Assembly (NCBI GenBank): GCA_002428455.1
Contig: DIWL01000045.1
Span: forward strand, 25,193 to 31,946
DNA: 6,754 nt
Reading direction: 5' to 3'
Origin: Anaerolineaceae bacterium UBA6107
GTDB taxonomy: Bacteria; Chloroflexota; Anaerolineae; Anaerolineales; Anaerolineaceae
A model generated the notes under the pieces. That model saw only the letters and a list, made by a program, of their open reading frames with translations. It did no database searches and had not been told where the DNA came from. The translations under genes were made by a program, and so were the position numbers. This document shows, piece by piece, positions 1-6,545 of this stretch; within the stretch, counting starts at the first letter, position 1; the number at the start of each line of letters is the position of its first letter.

Positions 1-1209
1 CTGGCCACGCAAAAAGGCTGGACTTCTTTACGCGGGCGTTTTGTGCTCACCGCAGGGCTCGGTGGAATGGGCGGCGCACAACCGCTGGCGATTACCATGA
101 ACGAAGGGGTAGGGTTGTGCGTGGAGGTGGACCCGGAACGCGCAAGACGCCGCCTGGAGATGGGGTATGTCGATATAATAGTGGATACGCTCGAAGAAGC
201 GATGACACTGGTGCAGGAATCCTGCGATAAAGGAGAACCGCGTTCCATCGGGCTTATCGGCAATGCGGCTGAACTCTACCCGGAACTCGTGATACGCGGT
301 GTGACGCCGGACGTGGTGACCGACCAGACACCGGCACACGACGTAATGAGTTACGTCCCGGCAGGCATGACCCTGGCGGAGGCTGATGAGTTACGCATGC
401 GGGACCCTGATGCATATGCCATGCGCTCCGTTGATTCAATGTCAGTGCATATCCGCGCGATGCTTGAATTCCGGCGCCGCGGCGCTGAGGTATTCGATTA
501 CGGCAACAACCTGCGCCAGCGGGCTTTTGATAATGGCGTGAAAAACGCTTTTGATTTTCCGGGCTTTGTACCCGCGTATATCCGTCCGTTGTTCTGCGAA
601 GGTAAAGGACCCTTCCGCTGGGTGGCGCTTTCCGGCGACCCGGAGGACATTTATCGCACAGATGAAGCCGTGGCGGAGCTGTTCCCGGAAGACGTACACC
701 TGCAGCGCTGGTTGAAGTTGGCACGCGAACGGGTTCCCTTCCAGGGACTGCCTTCGCGCATTTGCTGGCTGGGATACGGCGAGCGGGCGAAAGCCGGTTT
801 GAAGTTTAATGAAATGGTGGCAAATGGTGTGCTAAAAGCCCCCATTGTCATCGGGCGTGATCATCTTGACGCGGGTTCGGTGGCCTCACCCAACCGCGAG
901 ACTGAAGGGATGCTCGATGGGACAGACGCAGTAAGCGATTGGCCGATCCTCAACGCACTGATCAATACGGCCAACGGCGCCACATGGGTATCCTTTCATC
1001 ACGGCGGTGGGGTGGGGATCGGTTTCAGCCAGCACGCCGGGATGGTGGTGGTGGCGGACGGTACACCAGAGGCAGCGCGGCGCTTGGAGCGGGTGCTGAC
1101 CTCCGATCCCGGGATGGGCGTGGTGCGCCACGCGGACGCGGGATACCCGCAGGCGGTTGAAGCAGCCCGCAGGATGGGTATCAAGATCCCCATGCTGCCA
1201 AGGGAATAA
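1..1209 (+). CDS. hutU: Urocanate hydratase (urocanase), 5'-truncated by window edge
   Basis: Urocanase adds water to urocanate to give 4-imidazolone-5-propionate, the second step of histidine degradation, in the cytoplasm and with tightly bound NAD+. The reading frame is open from base 1, so the start lies outside; 402 residues plus the stop are visible. Seen motifs: near the left edge a Gly-rich stretch (LTAGLGGMGGAQP) typical of the NAD-binding part; the urocanase signature FQGLPSRICW, whose Cys codon is at 763-765; and a C-terminal block with SFHHGGGVGIGFSQHAG. In the Pseudomonas putida enzyme (about 557 residues) the catalytic Cys of that signature is residue 410. Here it is the 255th visible residue, so about 155 residues are missing upstream and the full length would be normal. 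The stop is three bases before the next gene, suggesting cotranscription. No other hut gene is in the window. Identification is secure. Confidence 0.97.
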   Translation: MATQKGWTSLRGRFVLTAGLGGMGGAQPLAITMNEGVGLCVEVDPERARRRLEMGYVDIIVDTLEEAMTLVQESCDKGEPRSIGLIGNAAELYPELVIRGVTPDVVTDQTPAHDVMSYVPAGMTLAEADELRMRDPDAYAMRSVDSMSVHIRAMLEFRRRGAEVFDYGNNLRQRAFDNGVKNAFDFPGFVPAYIRPLFCEGKGPFRWVALSGDPEDIYRTDEAVAELFPEDVHLQRWLKLARERVPFQGLPSRICWLGYGERAKAGLKFNEMVANGVLKAPIVIGRDHLDAGSVASPNRETEGMLDGTDAVSDWPILNALINTANGATWVSFHHGGGVGIGFSQHAGMVVVADGTPEAARRLERVLTSDPGMGVVRHADAGYPQAVEAARRMGIKIPMLPRE

Positions 1210-1212
1210 ACA

Positions 1213-1569
1213 ATGAGAAAAGCCAGGCTGATCGGTTTCGTGGTCGCCATCCTGCTCGGAGTCGCAGGAGGCCTGGTATTAGGCTGGCTCTACTTTCCAT
1301 CGGAGATCACCACTACCAGCATGCAGGATCTGCGTGCTGATTACAAAGCGGATTATGTGCTGATGGTGGCGGAAAGTTACGCCACGGACGGTGATGCGGC
1401 GCAAGCTCTGGATTTGCTGACGAAGATCAACCCGGAAAACCCGTTACGAGTGGTGCAGCAGGGATTGCTGACCGCCCAGCAAATGGGGTATGAAGACTGG
1501 GAAATGCGCTTTATGGCTGACCTGGAGATGGGGATACGCAATTACACCGCGCAGGGGGCTGGCGAATGA
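1213..1569 (+). CDS. Small membrane-anchored protein with helical extracytoplasmic domain (hypothetical)
   Basis: Function not recognised. The 118-residue product has a short basic N-terminus (MRKAR) and one hydrophobic segment at about residues 6-27 (IGFVVAILLGVAGGLVLGWLY), with no Cys lipobox, so it is probably a membrane-anchored protein with the rest outside. Residues 36-112 look like two or three amphipathic helices (AESYATDGDAAQALDLLTKI, then a Gln/Leu-rich helix), a pattern resembling a single TPR-like unit. Start ATG follows the hutU stop by three bases; AAGGGA at 1200-1205, inside the end of hutU, is a plausible ribosome binding site. The 3' end overlaps the next gene by ATGA, so translation is probably coupled. 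Its layout and several residues recur in the first 110 residues of the next protein, indicating tandem paralogues. The link to histidine degradation is only positional. Confidence 0.85.
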   Translation: MRKARLIGFVVAILLGVAGGLVLGWLYFPSEITTTSMQDLRADYKADYVLMVAESYATDGDAAQALDLLTKINPENPLRVVQQGLLTAQQMGYEDWEMRFMADLEMGIRNYTAQGAGE

Positions 1570-2414
1570 ACGAGAAACGCGGTCATTGGTACCTGCTAAC
1601 CGGACTGGTGATTGGCGCAGCAATCGGCGTGTTGATCGCCATAACGCTGGTGCCGGTGCGATACACGGATACGGCACCATATTACCTGGACACCAGAGAT
1701 AAGGACGTCTATCGCGGCCTGATCGCCCGGGCATACCTGGTGGAGGCGGACAACAATCGGGCAAAGGCGCGCCTGGAACTGCTGGGTGACGTTAACGCTG
1801 AGGATGCACTGGTGGAACAGGCGCAACAGTTGATCGCGGCGGGAGAAAACGAGACGGAAAGCCGGGCGCTGGCGCTGCTGGCGGCGGCGATCCAACAGAA
1901 CACGGTGCAGATCACGCCGTTGCCAAAGGTGATCACCAATCCAACCGCTGAACCAGCTGTAATTGAACCAACTGCGACGAGTGAGGCTGTCACACCCACC
2001 AACGCCCTTTCGACCTCAGCTGCGCTGATCACGGTTACACCGCGTCCCACGAACACCCCACTGCCCACCCAAGGTGCGCCGTACGAACTGGTGGAGCAGG
2101 AAGAACTTTGCAACCCGACACTAGCCGGCGGCTTGATCCAGGTTTTTGTGTTCAACCGCGCCGACAAGCCGGTTCCCGGGGTAAGGATCGAAGTGTCTGT
2201 GGCGGGCGGCGGGGTTGAGTCTTTTTACACCGGGCTTTACCCGGAAATCAGTGCAGGATATGCGGATTATGCCATGGCAGAGGGGATGACCTACAACCTG
2301 CGGGTCGGTGATGGCGGACAACTGGTGCAGAACCTTTCGGTACCCGTTTGTGATGCGGATGGCGGTAAGCAGTATCCCGGGTCGATCAAACTGACCTTCA
2401 AGAAACCTGATTAA
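1566..2414 (+). CDS. Membrane-anchored protein with Thr/Pro linker and C-terminal beta-rich domain (hypothetical)
   Basis: Function not recognised. The 282-residue product reads in order: cytoplasmic start MNEKRGHW; hydrophobic anchor at about 9-29; an alanine-rich helical region at about 40-112 that matches the layout of the preceding protein (RAYLVEADNNRAKARLELL against ESYATDGDAAQALDLL); a low-complexity Thr/Pro/Ala linker at about 116-170 ending in TPRPTNTPLPTQG; and a domain at 172-279 of alternating hydrophobic strands (GLIQVFVFNRADKPVPGVRIEV) with Cys182 and Cys262 that could form a disulfide. The domain resembles Ig-like or carboxypeptidase-regulatory-like beta sandwiches in which a Pro-Val-Pro-Gly turn follows strand one; this is inferred from pattern only. 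Such linkers are common in secreted Chloroflexota proteins. The start overlaps the upstream stop (ATGA, 1566-1569), and a G-rich run at 1554-1558 is the nearest ribosome-binding candidate. The stop is immediately followed by a terminator. Confidence 0.87.
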   Translation: MNEKRGHWYLLTGLVIGAAIGVLIAITLVPVRYTDTAPYYLDTRDKDVYRGLIARAYLVEADNNRAKARLELLGDVNAEDALVEQAQQLIAAGENETESRALALLAAAIQQNTVQITPLPKVITNPTAEPAVIEPTATSEAVTPTNALSTSAALITVTPRPTNTPLPTQGAPYELVEQEELCNPTLAGGLIQVFVFNRADKPVPGVRIEVSVAGGGVESFYTGLYPEISAGYADYAMAEGMTYNLRVGDGGQLVQNLSVPVCDADGGKQYPGSIKLTFKKPD

Positions 2415-2416
2415 AA

Positions 2417-2449
2417 ACAACCGGCCAAAAGCGGCCGGTTGTGATTTTT
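2417..2449. terminator. Bidirectional intrinsic terminator between convergent operons
   Basis: A perfect 10-bp stem (ACAACCGGCC at 2417-2426 with GGCCGGTTGT at 2433-2442) closes a six-base loop. On the plus strand it is followed, after GA, by five T at 2445-2449, just after the stop at 2414. On the minus strand the stem is followed at once by TTTTTAA, an even better U-tract for the LCP gene that stops at 2476. It separates the hutU-side and LCP-side transcription units. Confidence 0.93.
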
Positions 2450-2475
2450 GCACTGTTTATTTTTTTGCTCTGTTT

Positions 2476-3924
2476 TTATGGCATCGGATTGCTGGATGCC
2501 CAGTCTCCACCCAGGAAGATCGTTATATCAGTGGGGCTATTGGGGTCATATTTATTGAAAATGCGCGTGGTAGGTACCTGCATGACGCTGGAAAGGTAAG
2601 CCAGGGTGTAAGGTGTGGCGTTGTGCATCACCAGGGTGGTATACAGGTAGCCCTCACTCGCGGATCCGGTTTCCACCACGTTCAACCCCAGTTCTGCCAG
2701 GTACTCGGTGGTGTCCTCGGCGAGGTTGCTGGTGTTCGTGCCATTGTAGACGGTTATACGCGCGCTTTCCGCCAGGGCAAGCTCAAGGGGGTCCTGCGTG
2801 CCGGTCACGATGGGGGCGGCGGCGGAGCCTTCTGCAGCAAAGATCTGATCACGTAATTCACGAATCTTTTCAGGGAAGGGGCGCAAAATGTACTGGGTAC
2901 CTTCGTCGTAAGTGGTGACGGTGGTGGGCTCGGCCATTTCATAAGTGATGTTATAGGTTTGCAGGTTTTCGCGAGGGATCCTGGTCATCAGGACCATGAT
3001 CTGCACAGCCTGGTCGAAGGTCATGTTGGTTTGCACGCCATCAGAAACATCCTTGTAGATGGCGGGAGCGCGTTTGATGAGCTTGGGCAGCATGTTGAAA
3101 TCGAGGATACGGTCGCGGATGGCGGTGACCACTTGCATCTGGCGGGCTCCGCGGCCGATATCGCCGTCATCGCCGCCGCGGTAACGGGCGTAAGCCAGGG
3201 CAGCAGTACCGGGAAGAGTGTATTCTCCCGGTTCCAGCCAGTAGTTGTTGCCATCGCCGTTCCAATCCGCCAGGATGCGATCGGTCACCTGGAGTTTCAC
3301 GCCATCAATCTCATCGATCACTTTAACGAAGGTGTCAAAATCCACCTTGGCATAGAAATGGACTGGAATACCGAGGAATTCCTCCACGGTCTTGACTGCC
3401 AGTCCGGCGCCACCGCCGGGCAGCTGGTAGGCTTCGCCGATGAAGTGAGCTTTGTTGATCTTGTGATAGTCATAACCCGGTATGTTCACCCAGAGGTCGC
3501 GGCGGATGGAAAGCACACCGATGGTTTGCGACAGCGGGTCAATGGTGACAAGGATCATGGTATCGGACATACGCGGGCCAGGTTCGGTTAGCTCACGCTG
3601 GTCAGAAGCGTCCAGACCGAGCAGGAGGATGTTGACGCGGCTTTTGCCATCCCAGGCGAGCGCTTCAGGCCCGCTGCTGGAGGTGATATTCAGGTCGCTG
3701 TTCTGGCTGGCGCCGGTAATGTCAGCGGCGCTGGTATCTACCGGAGCACCCGGGAGTGCGGTCAACGTCCAGCCCTTCACCATGCGGAAAACAGCCCTGC
3801 CAGCCAGGAACGCCAACAGGATGCCGATGACGGTGAGTGCGAGCACGAAAATTTTCGAGGTTTTATCCATTTGTTGTTTGCGCCGCGGAGAGCGCGTCAT
3901 TGTTTGTCTTGTTGTTTGAGCCAT
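2476..3924 (-). CDS. LytR-CpsA-Psr (LCP) family cell-wall ligase with LytR_C domain
   Basis: LCP proteins are membrane-anchored phosphotransferases that move glycopolymers from a polyprenyl-phosphate carrier to the cell wall, acting outside the membrane. The 482-residue product has a basic cytoplasmic start (about 1-24), one membrane segment (about 25-46), a Ser/Thr-rich spacer, the LCP domain (about 95-265) and a LytR_C domain (about 387-475, beginning ARITVYNGTNTSNLAEDT). Conserved LCP features are present: NILLLGLDASD (98-108), MSDTMILVTIDP with Asp121, the Arg pair and Asp in LSIRRDLWVNIPG (R141, R142, D143), the KIN motif, and the final Asp/Arg cluster GDIGRGARQ (R258, R261). All residues expected for activity seem intact. 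Of three clustered in-frame ATGs (3924, 3900, 3870) none has a convincing Shine-Dalgarno sequence; 3924 is used as the longest. The acceptor polymer cannot be told from sequence. Convergent with the hutU group and ends near the shared terminator. Confidence 0.93.
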   Translation of the reverse strand: MAQTTRQTMTRSPRRKQQMDKTSKIFVLALTVIGILLAFLAGRAVFRMVKGWTLTALPGAPVDTSAADITGASQNSDLNITSSSGPEALAWDGKSRVNILLLGLDASDQRELTEPGPRMSDTMILVTIDPLSQTIGVLSIRRDLWVNIPGYDYHKINKAHFIGEAYQLPGGGAGLAVKTVEEFLGIPVHFYAKVDFDTFVKVIDEIDGVKLQVTDRILADWNGDGNNYWLEPGEYTLPGTAALAYARYRGGDDGDIGRGARQMQVVTAIRDRILDFNMLPKLIKRAPAIYKDVSDGVQTNMTFDQAVQIMVLMTRIPRENLQTYNITYEMAEPTTVTTYDEGTQYILRPFPEKIRELRDQIFAAEGSAAAPIVTGTQDPLELALAESARITVYNGTNTSNLAEDTTEYLAELGLNVVETGSASEGYLYTTLVMHNATPYTLAYLSSVMQVPTTRIFNKYDPNSPTDITIFLGGDWASSNPMP

Positions 3925-3997
3925 TGTCTACGTTACACCATTTCCCGCGGAATTTATTACCATACCGGGTTTATGTTGCAAGATTAGTTCCAAGTTG

Positions 3998-4006
3998 ATT
4001 ATAACA
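3998..4006 (-). promoter_or_regulatory. Extended -10 promoter candidate for the LCP gene
   Basis: On the minus strand this reads TGTTATAAT, a perfect TATAAT preceded by TGn, the extended -10 form. No good -35 hexamer lies 16-18 bases upstream, as is common for extended -10 promoters. Transcription would start near 3991, giving a leader of about 67 nt before the ATG at 3924. It sits just upstream of the stop of the Trm112-like gene (4024). The same 12 bp (GATTATAACACT on the plus strand, 3997-4008) occurs before the VanW-like gene. Confidence 0.55.
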
Positions 4007-4023
4007 CTGTGTATTAGCCGACC

Positions 4024-4245
4024 TTATTGCGGTCGTGGAGGGGGTACTGGTAGTTCGTCGATTGGAGTGGAGCGCCAGCGATCCCCTTCTGAAATGAGCA
4101 TGACCGGGATGTCTTCGACGATCGGGTACCTGCGACCGCAATCAGCGCAAATCAGCCATACCTCGCGAACACGTTCCAGCAACGCCGGGCTGTTCTTTAC
4201 ACAAGCCGGACAACGTAAGATATCCAGCAGATCCTTGTTGACCAT
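4024..4245 (-). CDS. Trm112 / UPF0434 (YcaR-like) family zinc-ribbon protein
   Basis: A 73-residue protein with the family pattern: N-terminal LLDILRCPAC, four cysteines as two CxxC pairs (C12/C15 and C33/C36), then GRRYPIVEDIPVML at 37-50, matching the YPIxDGIPxML signature apart from Glu-Asp for Asp-Gly. In eukaryotes and archaea Trm112 is the small partner that stabilises several RNA and protein methyltransferases; the role of bacterial members is less clear. The two CxxC pairs are expected to hold zinc. A Pro-rich tail (about 59-73) extends slightly beyond the usual roughly 60 residues. The start is well supported by AGAGGAG (4252-4258, minus strand) six bases before ATG. It lies 49 bases after the VanW-like gene on the same strand, with no visible terminator between them, so they are likely cotranscribed. 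Confidence 0.88.
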   Translation of the reverse strand: MVNKDLLDILRCPACVKNSPALLERVREVWLICADCGRRYPIVEDIPVMLISEGDRWRSTPIDELPVPPPRPQ

Positions 4246-4251
4246 AAATGT

Positions 4252-4258
4252 CTCCTCT
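4252..4258 (-). promoter_or_regulatory. Ribosome binding site of the Trm112-like gene
   Basis: Minus-strand AGAGGAG ends six bases before the ATG at 4245. It is the only strong Shine-Dalgarno sequence among the three minus-strand genes and fixes this start. Confidence 0.8.
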
Positions 4259-4294
4259 TGATGTTCACAACCATTTTATCATCCGCTGCTGCGG

Positions 4295-6157
4295 TCAATC
4301 ATCTTCCTCGTCCGCTGTATTTTCCGGGGGCATATTCTCTGTCCCCGGTCCGTATTCATAGATCGCGCGCCAGGGCTGGTAAACCGTGGTGAAGGTGTCA
4401 TTGTACAACACTTCGCCACCGCGGGTCACTGTGCGGCTGACCACGACACGAGCACCCTCCACCTCCCAATCCACCTGCTTGACCACACCTTTGTCCAGTT
4501 CGGGGTTCTCGCGGTAGAGGGGATCAGGGGGGTCGGTAAGGTCGGTGGGGCCGGTGGTGTGGGATTCGACCTGGCGACCGTCAGCGGTGGAATAAAACTT
4601 CCAGGTGAGTGATAAATCTGAGTTCACATAAGTTTCCATCAACAACCAGTCATCCGTGTCATTTCTGAACTTGAAATCCACCAGGGGCACAAAAACGGTG
4701 GCATCGAGGCCGGCCAGGTTCTGGTCAAGACCCCCGGAGGTCTGTTCATAATAACCCACGCGGTAGGCGTGCGCGTAGCGCTCCAGGATGGGGAAACCAG
4801 CGAAATACACGGTGCGGAAGAGCGTAGTGCTCACCTGGCATACGCCGCCGCCAACTCCCTGGATGGTTTCGTCCCCGAGGATGATGGGCGCTTCGGCGTA
4901 CCCGTTATCCAGGCTGATGTCACCCAGCTCATCGGACATGGAGAGAACGCCGCCGGGCGGGATGAGCAGGCCGTGGAAGGCGGCGGAAGCGGTTTTAATG
5001 TTCTGCACGCGATCGGCAGAAGAACCGCGGAAATACGAGGTGTAGGCGTAGACCAGCTCCGTGATACCCAGTTCTGTACCGGTTTTGGCATCGGTGACGG
5101 CGGGTTCCATAATATCGAATGCCAGCTTTGTGCGGTGTTTTCCTTCCAGCAGGCTGGCGTTCATGTTGGCGATGGTCGCGGGAATGTTAAGTGTGCGGCC
5201 GATGACCGCCGGGGTCATCAAATCGAGCTGTCCGGTTTCATCATTAAAGATAAACCGTGAGTTCTCTGATGCGGCATCTGTCTCGTCACGCAAGGATTCC
5301 AGGTAAGCGTTGACCAGGGGTTGGTTGGCAACGAGCTGCAACGCGCCTGTATCGCCATTGAGCACCTGTTCAAAGGTCAGCATTTGGGCGAGAGCGGATG
5401 GTTCAATGACCCATTGTCCCTCACCGGCATTCAGGTCGGCCGGAAGAACGAACCGGAAGGGCTCACTGAGGATCGCCTGGGCAAGTTCACCTTGAGCACT
5501 GACATCGAGGACAAGAGGCTGCGTTTCAAGCACCACCAGGGGGATCACCGCGTCCTGCATCAGTTCGATCTGTGCGGAAATGAGGGCTAGGGTAGCCGGA
5601 ATATCCAGTACACGCCCGGGTTGACCGTTATTGACGATAACGGTCGTGCCCGAGATCTCCAGGCTGGCTTCACGCAAGGGCTGGTTGATCTCGGCGGCAA
5701 TCTTGTTCAGGTATTCAACAGTGATACTTTCACTATAGAGGAAAGAGGGTTGTACTTCGACCCCGCCGCGCAGGAGCGCAAGGCGGTCCAGCAGGATCTT
5801 CTCAATGGAACCACTGCGGCCGGTTTTGTAAGCGGTCAGGGCGGTGGCTTGCGGATCGGTAAAAACGCCCAACTGGGCAGGGGTGACCATCCAGCTGCTA
5901 TCGCCGTAGGTGAGGGTGATGCTTCCGCTTTCGGGGTAACCTGGGGTTACGGTGATGAGGGATGCTACCTGGTTGAGTTTGAGACCGGATAATGATCTAC
6001 CGGACATGGATACGCCAGGAAAAACACGGTTGGAGAAAACAGCACCGGCAGTGAGGTTAATGAAGACAAGTGCTACAAGAGCAATGGCAAGTCCCAGCCA
6101 GAGCGCAGTGCCAAGCTGGATGAAAAAAGAGTGGGAGGTGGGGGTACGCCGCTTCAT
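4295..6157 (-). CDS. VanW/YoaR-type membrane-anchored protein with two peptidoglycan-binding-like repeats and G5-like tail
   Basis: The 620-residue product is predicted to be anchored by one N-terminal membrane segment (about 12-38, after MKRRTP) with the rest outside the cell. Two copies of a PG_binding_4/YoaR-type domain follow (about 84-200 and 245-337); their equivalent ends are recognisable as GRVLDIPATLALI (181-193) and GRTLNIPATIANM (320-332). The VanW domain spans about 367-500 and shows its typical motifs: HGLLIPPGGVLSMSDELG (395-412), GVGGGVCQVSTTLFRTVYFAG (434-454, with Cys440), and ERYAHAYRVGYY (459-470). A G5-like beta segment covers about 552-605, followed by an acidic tail. VanW is named from vancomycin resistance clusters, but its biochemical role is unknown; a role in envelope structure is an inference. 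ATG 6157 is the only possible start: an in-frame TAA lies a short way upstream, with no ATG, GTG or TTG between. No Shine-Dalgarno sequence is at normal distance. Confidence 0.92.
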   Translation of the reverse strand: MKRRTPTSHSFFIQLGTALWLGLAIALVALVFINLTAGAVFSNRVFPGVSMSGRSLSGLKLNQVASLITVTPGYPESGSITLTYGDSSWMVTPAQLGVFTDPQATALTAYKTGRSGSIEKILLDRLALLRGGVEVQPSFLYSESITVEYLNKIAAEINQPLREASLEISGTTVIVNNGQPGRVLDIPATLALISAQIELMQDAVIPLVVLETQPLVLDVSAQGELAQAILSEPFRFVLPADLNAGEGQWVIEPSALAQMLTFEQVLNGDTGALQLVANQPLVNAYLESLRDETDAASENSRFIFNDETGQLDLMTPAVIGRTLNIPATIANMNASLLEGKHRTKLAFDIMEPAVTDAKTGTELGITELVYAYTSYFRGSSADRVQNIKTASAAFHGLLIPPGGVLSMSDELGDISLDNGYAEAPIILGDETIQGVGGGVCQVSTTLFRTVYFAGFPILERYAHAYRVGYYEQTSGGLDQNLAGLDATVFVPLVDFKFRNDTDDWLLMETYVNSDLSLTWKFYSTADGRQVESHTTGPTDLTDPPDPLYRENPELDKGVVKQVDWEVEGARVVVSRTVTRGGEVLYNDTFTTVYQPWRAIYEYGPGTENMPPENTADEEDD

Positions 6158-6167
6158 GCCAAATAGG

Positions 6168-6176
6168 ATTATAACA
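6168..6176 (-). promoter_or_regulatory. Extended -10 promoter candidate for the VanW-like gene
   Basis: Minus-strand TGTTATAAT, an exact extended -10. The expected start of transcription is near 6161, only about four bases before the ATG at 6157, implying a leaderless or nearly leaderless mRNA. An A-rich run lies upstream (6182-6188 on the opposite strand is seven T), but there is no clear -35. The same 12-bp block precedes the LCP gene. Confidence 0.55.
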
Positions 6177-6195
6177 CTCCTGTTTTTTTGTTATT

Positions 6196-6214
6196 ATGAA
6201 GACGACCTCTTCAT
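6196..6214. repeat. Perfect inverted repeat upstream of the VanW-gene promoter (possible operator)
   Basis: ATGAAGA (6196-6202) and TCTTCAT (6208-6214) form a perfect 7-bp inverted repeat around five bases. It covers the -35 to -50 region relative to the extended -10 at 6168-6176. It has no U-tract on its 3' side in either direction, so it is not a terminator. A transcription-factor site is possible but no regulator is identified. Confidence 0.4.
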
Positions 6215-6285
6215 GCTGGAAGTTCCCGCCGCAGCAAAATGACAAACAGCACTGCAGATTAGTGTAAATTGGTACTGATTAACCC

Positions 6286-6313
6286 TTGACACAAAGCCTG
6301 CGGGTAGTATAAT
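6286..6313 (+). promoter_or_regulatory. rRNA promoter P1
   Basis: Consensus TTGACA (6286-6291) and consensus TATAAT (6308-6313) with a 16-base spacer: both hexamers are perfect. A/T-rich DNA upstream may be an UP element. The C-rich stretch after the -10 (CACCCC) resembles the GC-rich discriminator of stringently controlled rRNA promoters. Start of transcription would be near 6320. Confidence 0.87.
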
Positions 6314-6320
6314 CACCCCT

Positions 6321-6339
6321 CGTTGCGCATGTTGCAACG
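6321..6339 (+). other. Hairpin at the start of the P1 transcript
   Basis: CGTTGC (6321-6326) pairs with GCAACG (6334-6339) around a seven-base loop. It would be at the very 5' end of RNA made from P1, where it could protect the end or act as a binding site. There is no U-tract, so it is not a terminator. Confidence 0.45.
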
Positions 6340-6359
6340 TGGTCTTGCCCAAAAAGGCG

Positions 6360-6372
6360 GACCCTTGAAAAC
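6360..6372 (+). promoter_or_regulatory. Weak boxA-like element after P1
   Basis: The sequence GACCCTTGAAAAC resembles the Gram-positive rRNA boxA form (GCTCTTTGAAAAC), agreeing at 10 of 13 positions. It lies about 40 bases into the P1 transcript and before P2, where an antitermination element would be useful. The match is short and may be chance. Confidence 0.3.
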
Positions 6373-6410
6373 CCAATACCAGATTCGAGAGTAACCCGTT
6401 GAAAGACCCC

Positions 6411-6439
6411 TTGACAGGGGATAAACATGCGGTTACAAT
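6411..6439 (+). promoter_or_regulatory. rRNA promoter P2
   Basis: Consensus TTGACA (6411-6416), 17-base spacer, TACAAT (6434-6439, one mismatch). Same strand and spacing as P1 and P3. Start of transcription would be near 6446. Confidence 0.82.
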
Positions 6440-6508
6440 ATCTGTCCCAAGTGCGTTGAAGATTTCGCTGTAACTAGCAGATCCGTAACAAATCAATGTA
6501 CGCAGCAA

Positions 6509-6529
6509 GCTTGAGGACATACCCCAAGC
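6509..6529 (+). other. Imperfect hairpin in the P1/P2 leader
   Basis: GCTTGAGG (6509-6516) can pair with CCCCAAGC (6522-6529), with one A-C mismatch and a five-base loop. It lies between P2 and the terminator-like hairpin. The overlapping palindrome CAAGCTTG (6506-6513) offers an alternative fold. Role unknown. Confidence 0.35.
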
Positions 6530-6545
6530 AAAACGTTAAGGCAGG

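Noticed and set aside
2959..3591. 210-codon open frame on the plus strand
   Set aside because: It is antisense to the LCP gene, whose conserved motifs make that frame certain; the antisense product is His/Val-rich with no domain pattern.
3940..3953. Short palindrome-like TTCC-CGC-GGAA upstream of the LCP gene
   Set aside because: Only a four-base stem with a three-base loop and no U-tract; too weak to call a terminator or operator.
4524..4560. G-rich stretch on the plus strand, possible G-quadruplex
   Set aside because: Most runs are only two G long and it is explained by Pro/Thr/Asp codons (around DLTDPPDP) of the VanW-like protein on the other strand.
4769..5260. 163-codon open frame on the plus strand
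   Set aside because: It lies opposite the VanW domain coding region and mirrors its codon pattern; no independent support.
6194..6520. Open frame of 108 codons on the minus strand
   Set aside because: It crosses P1 and P2 of the rRNA operon, has no recognisable family features, and lacks a ribosome binding site; chance open frame in non-coding DNA.
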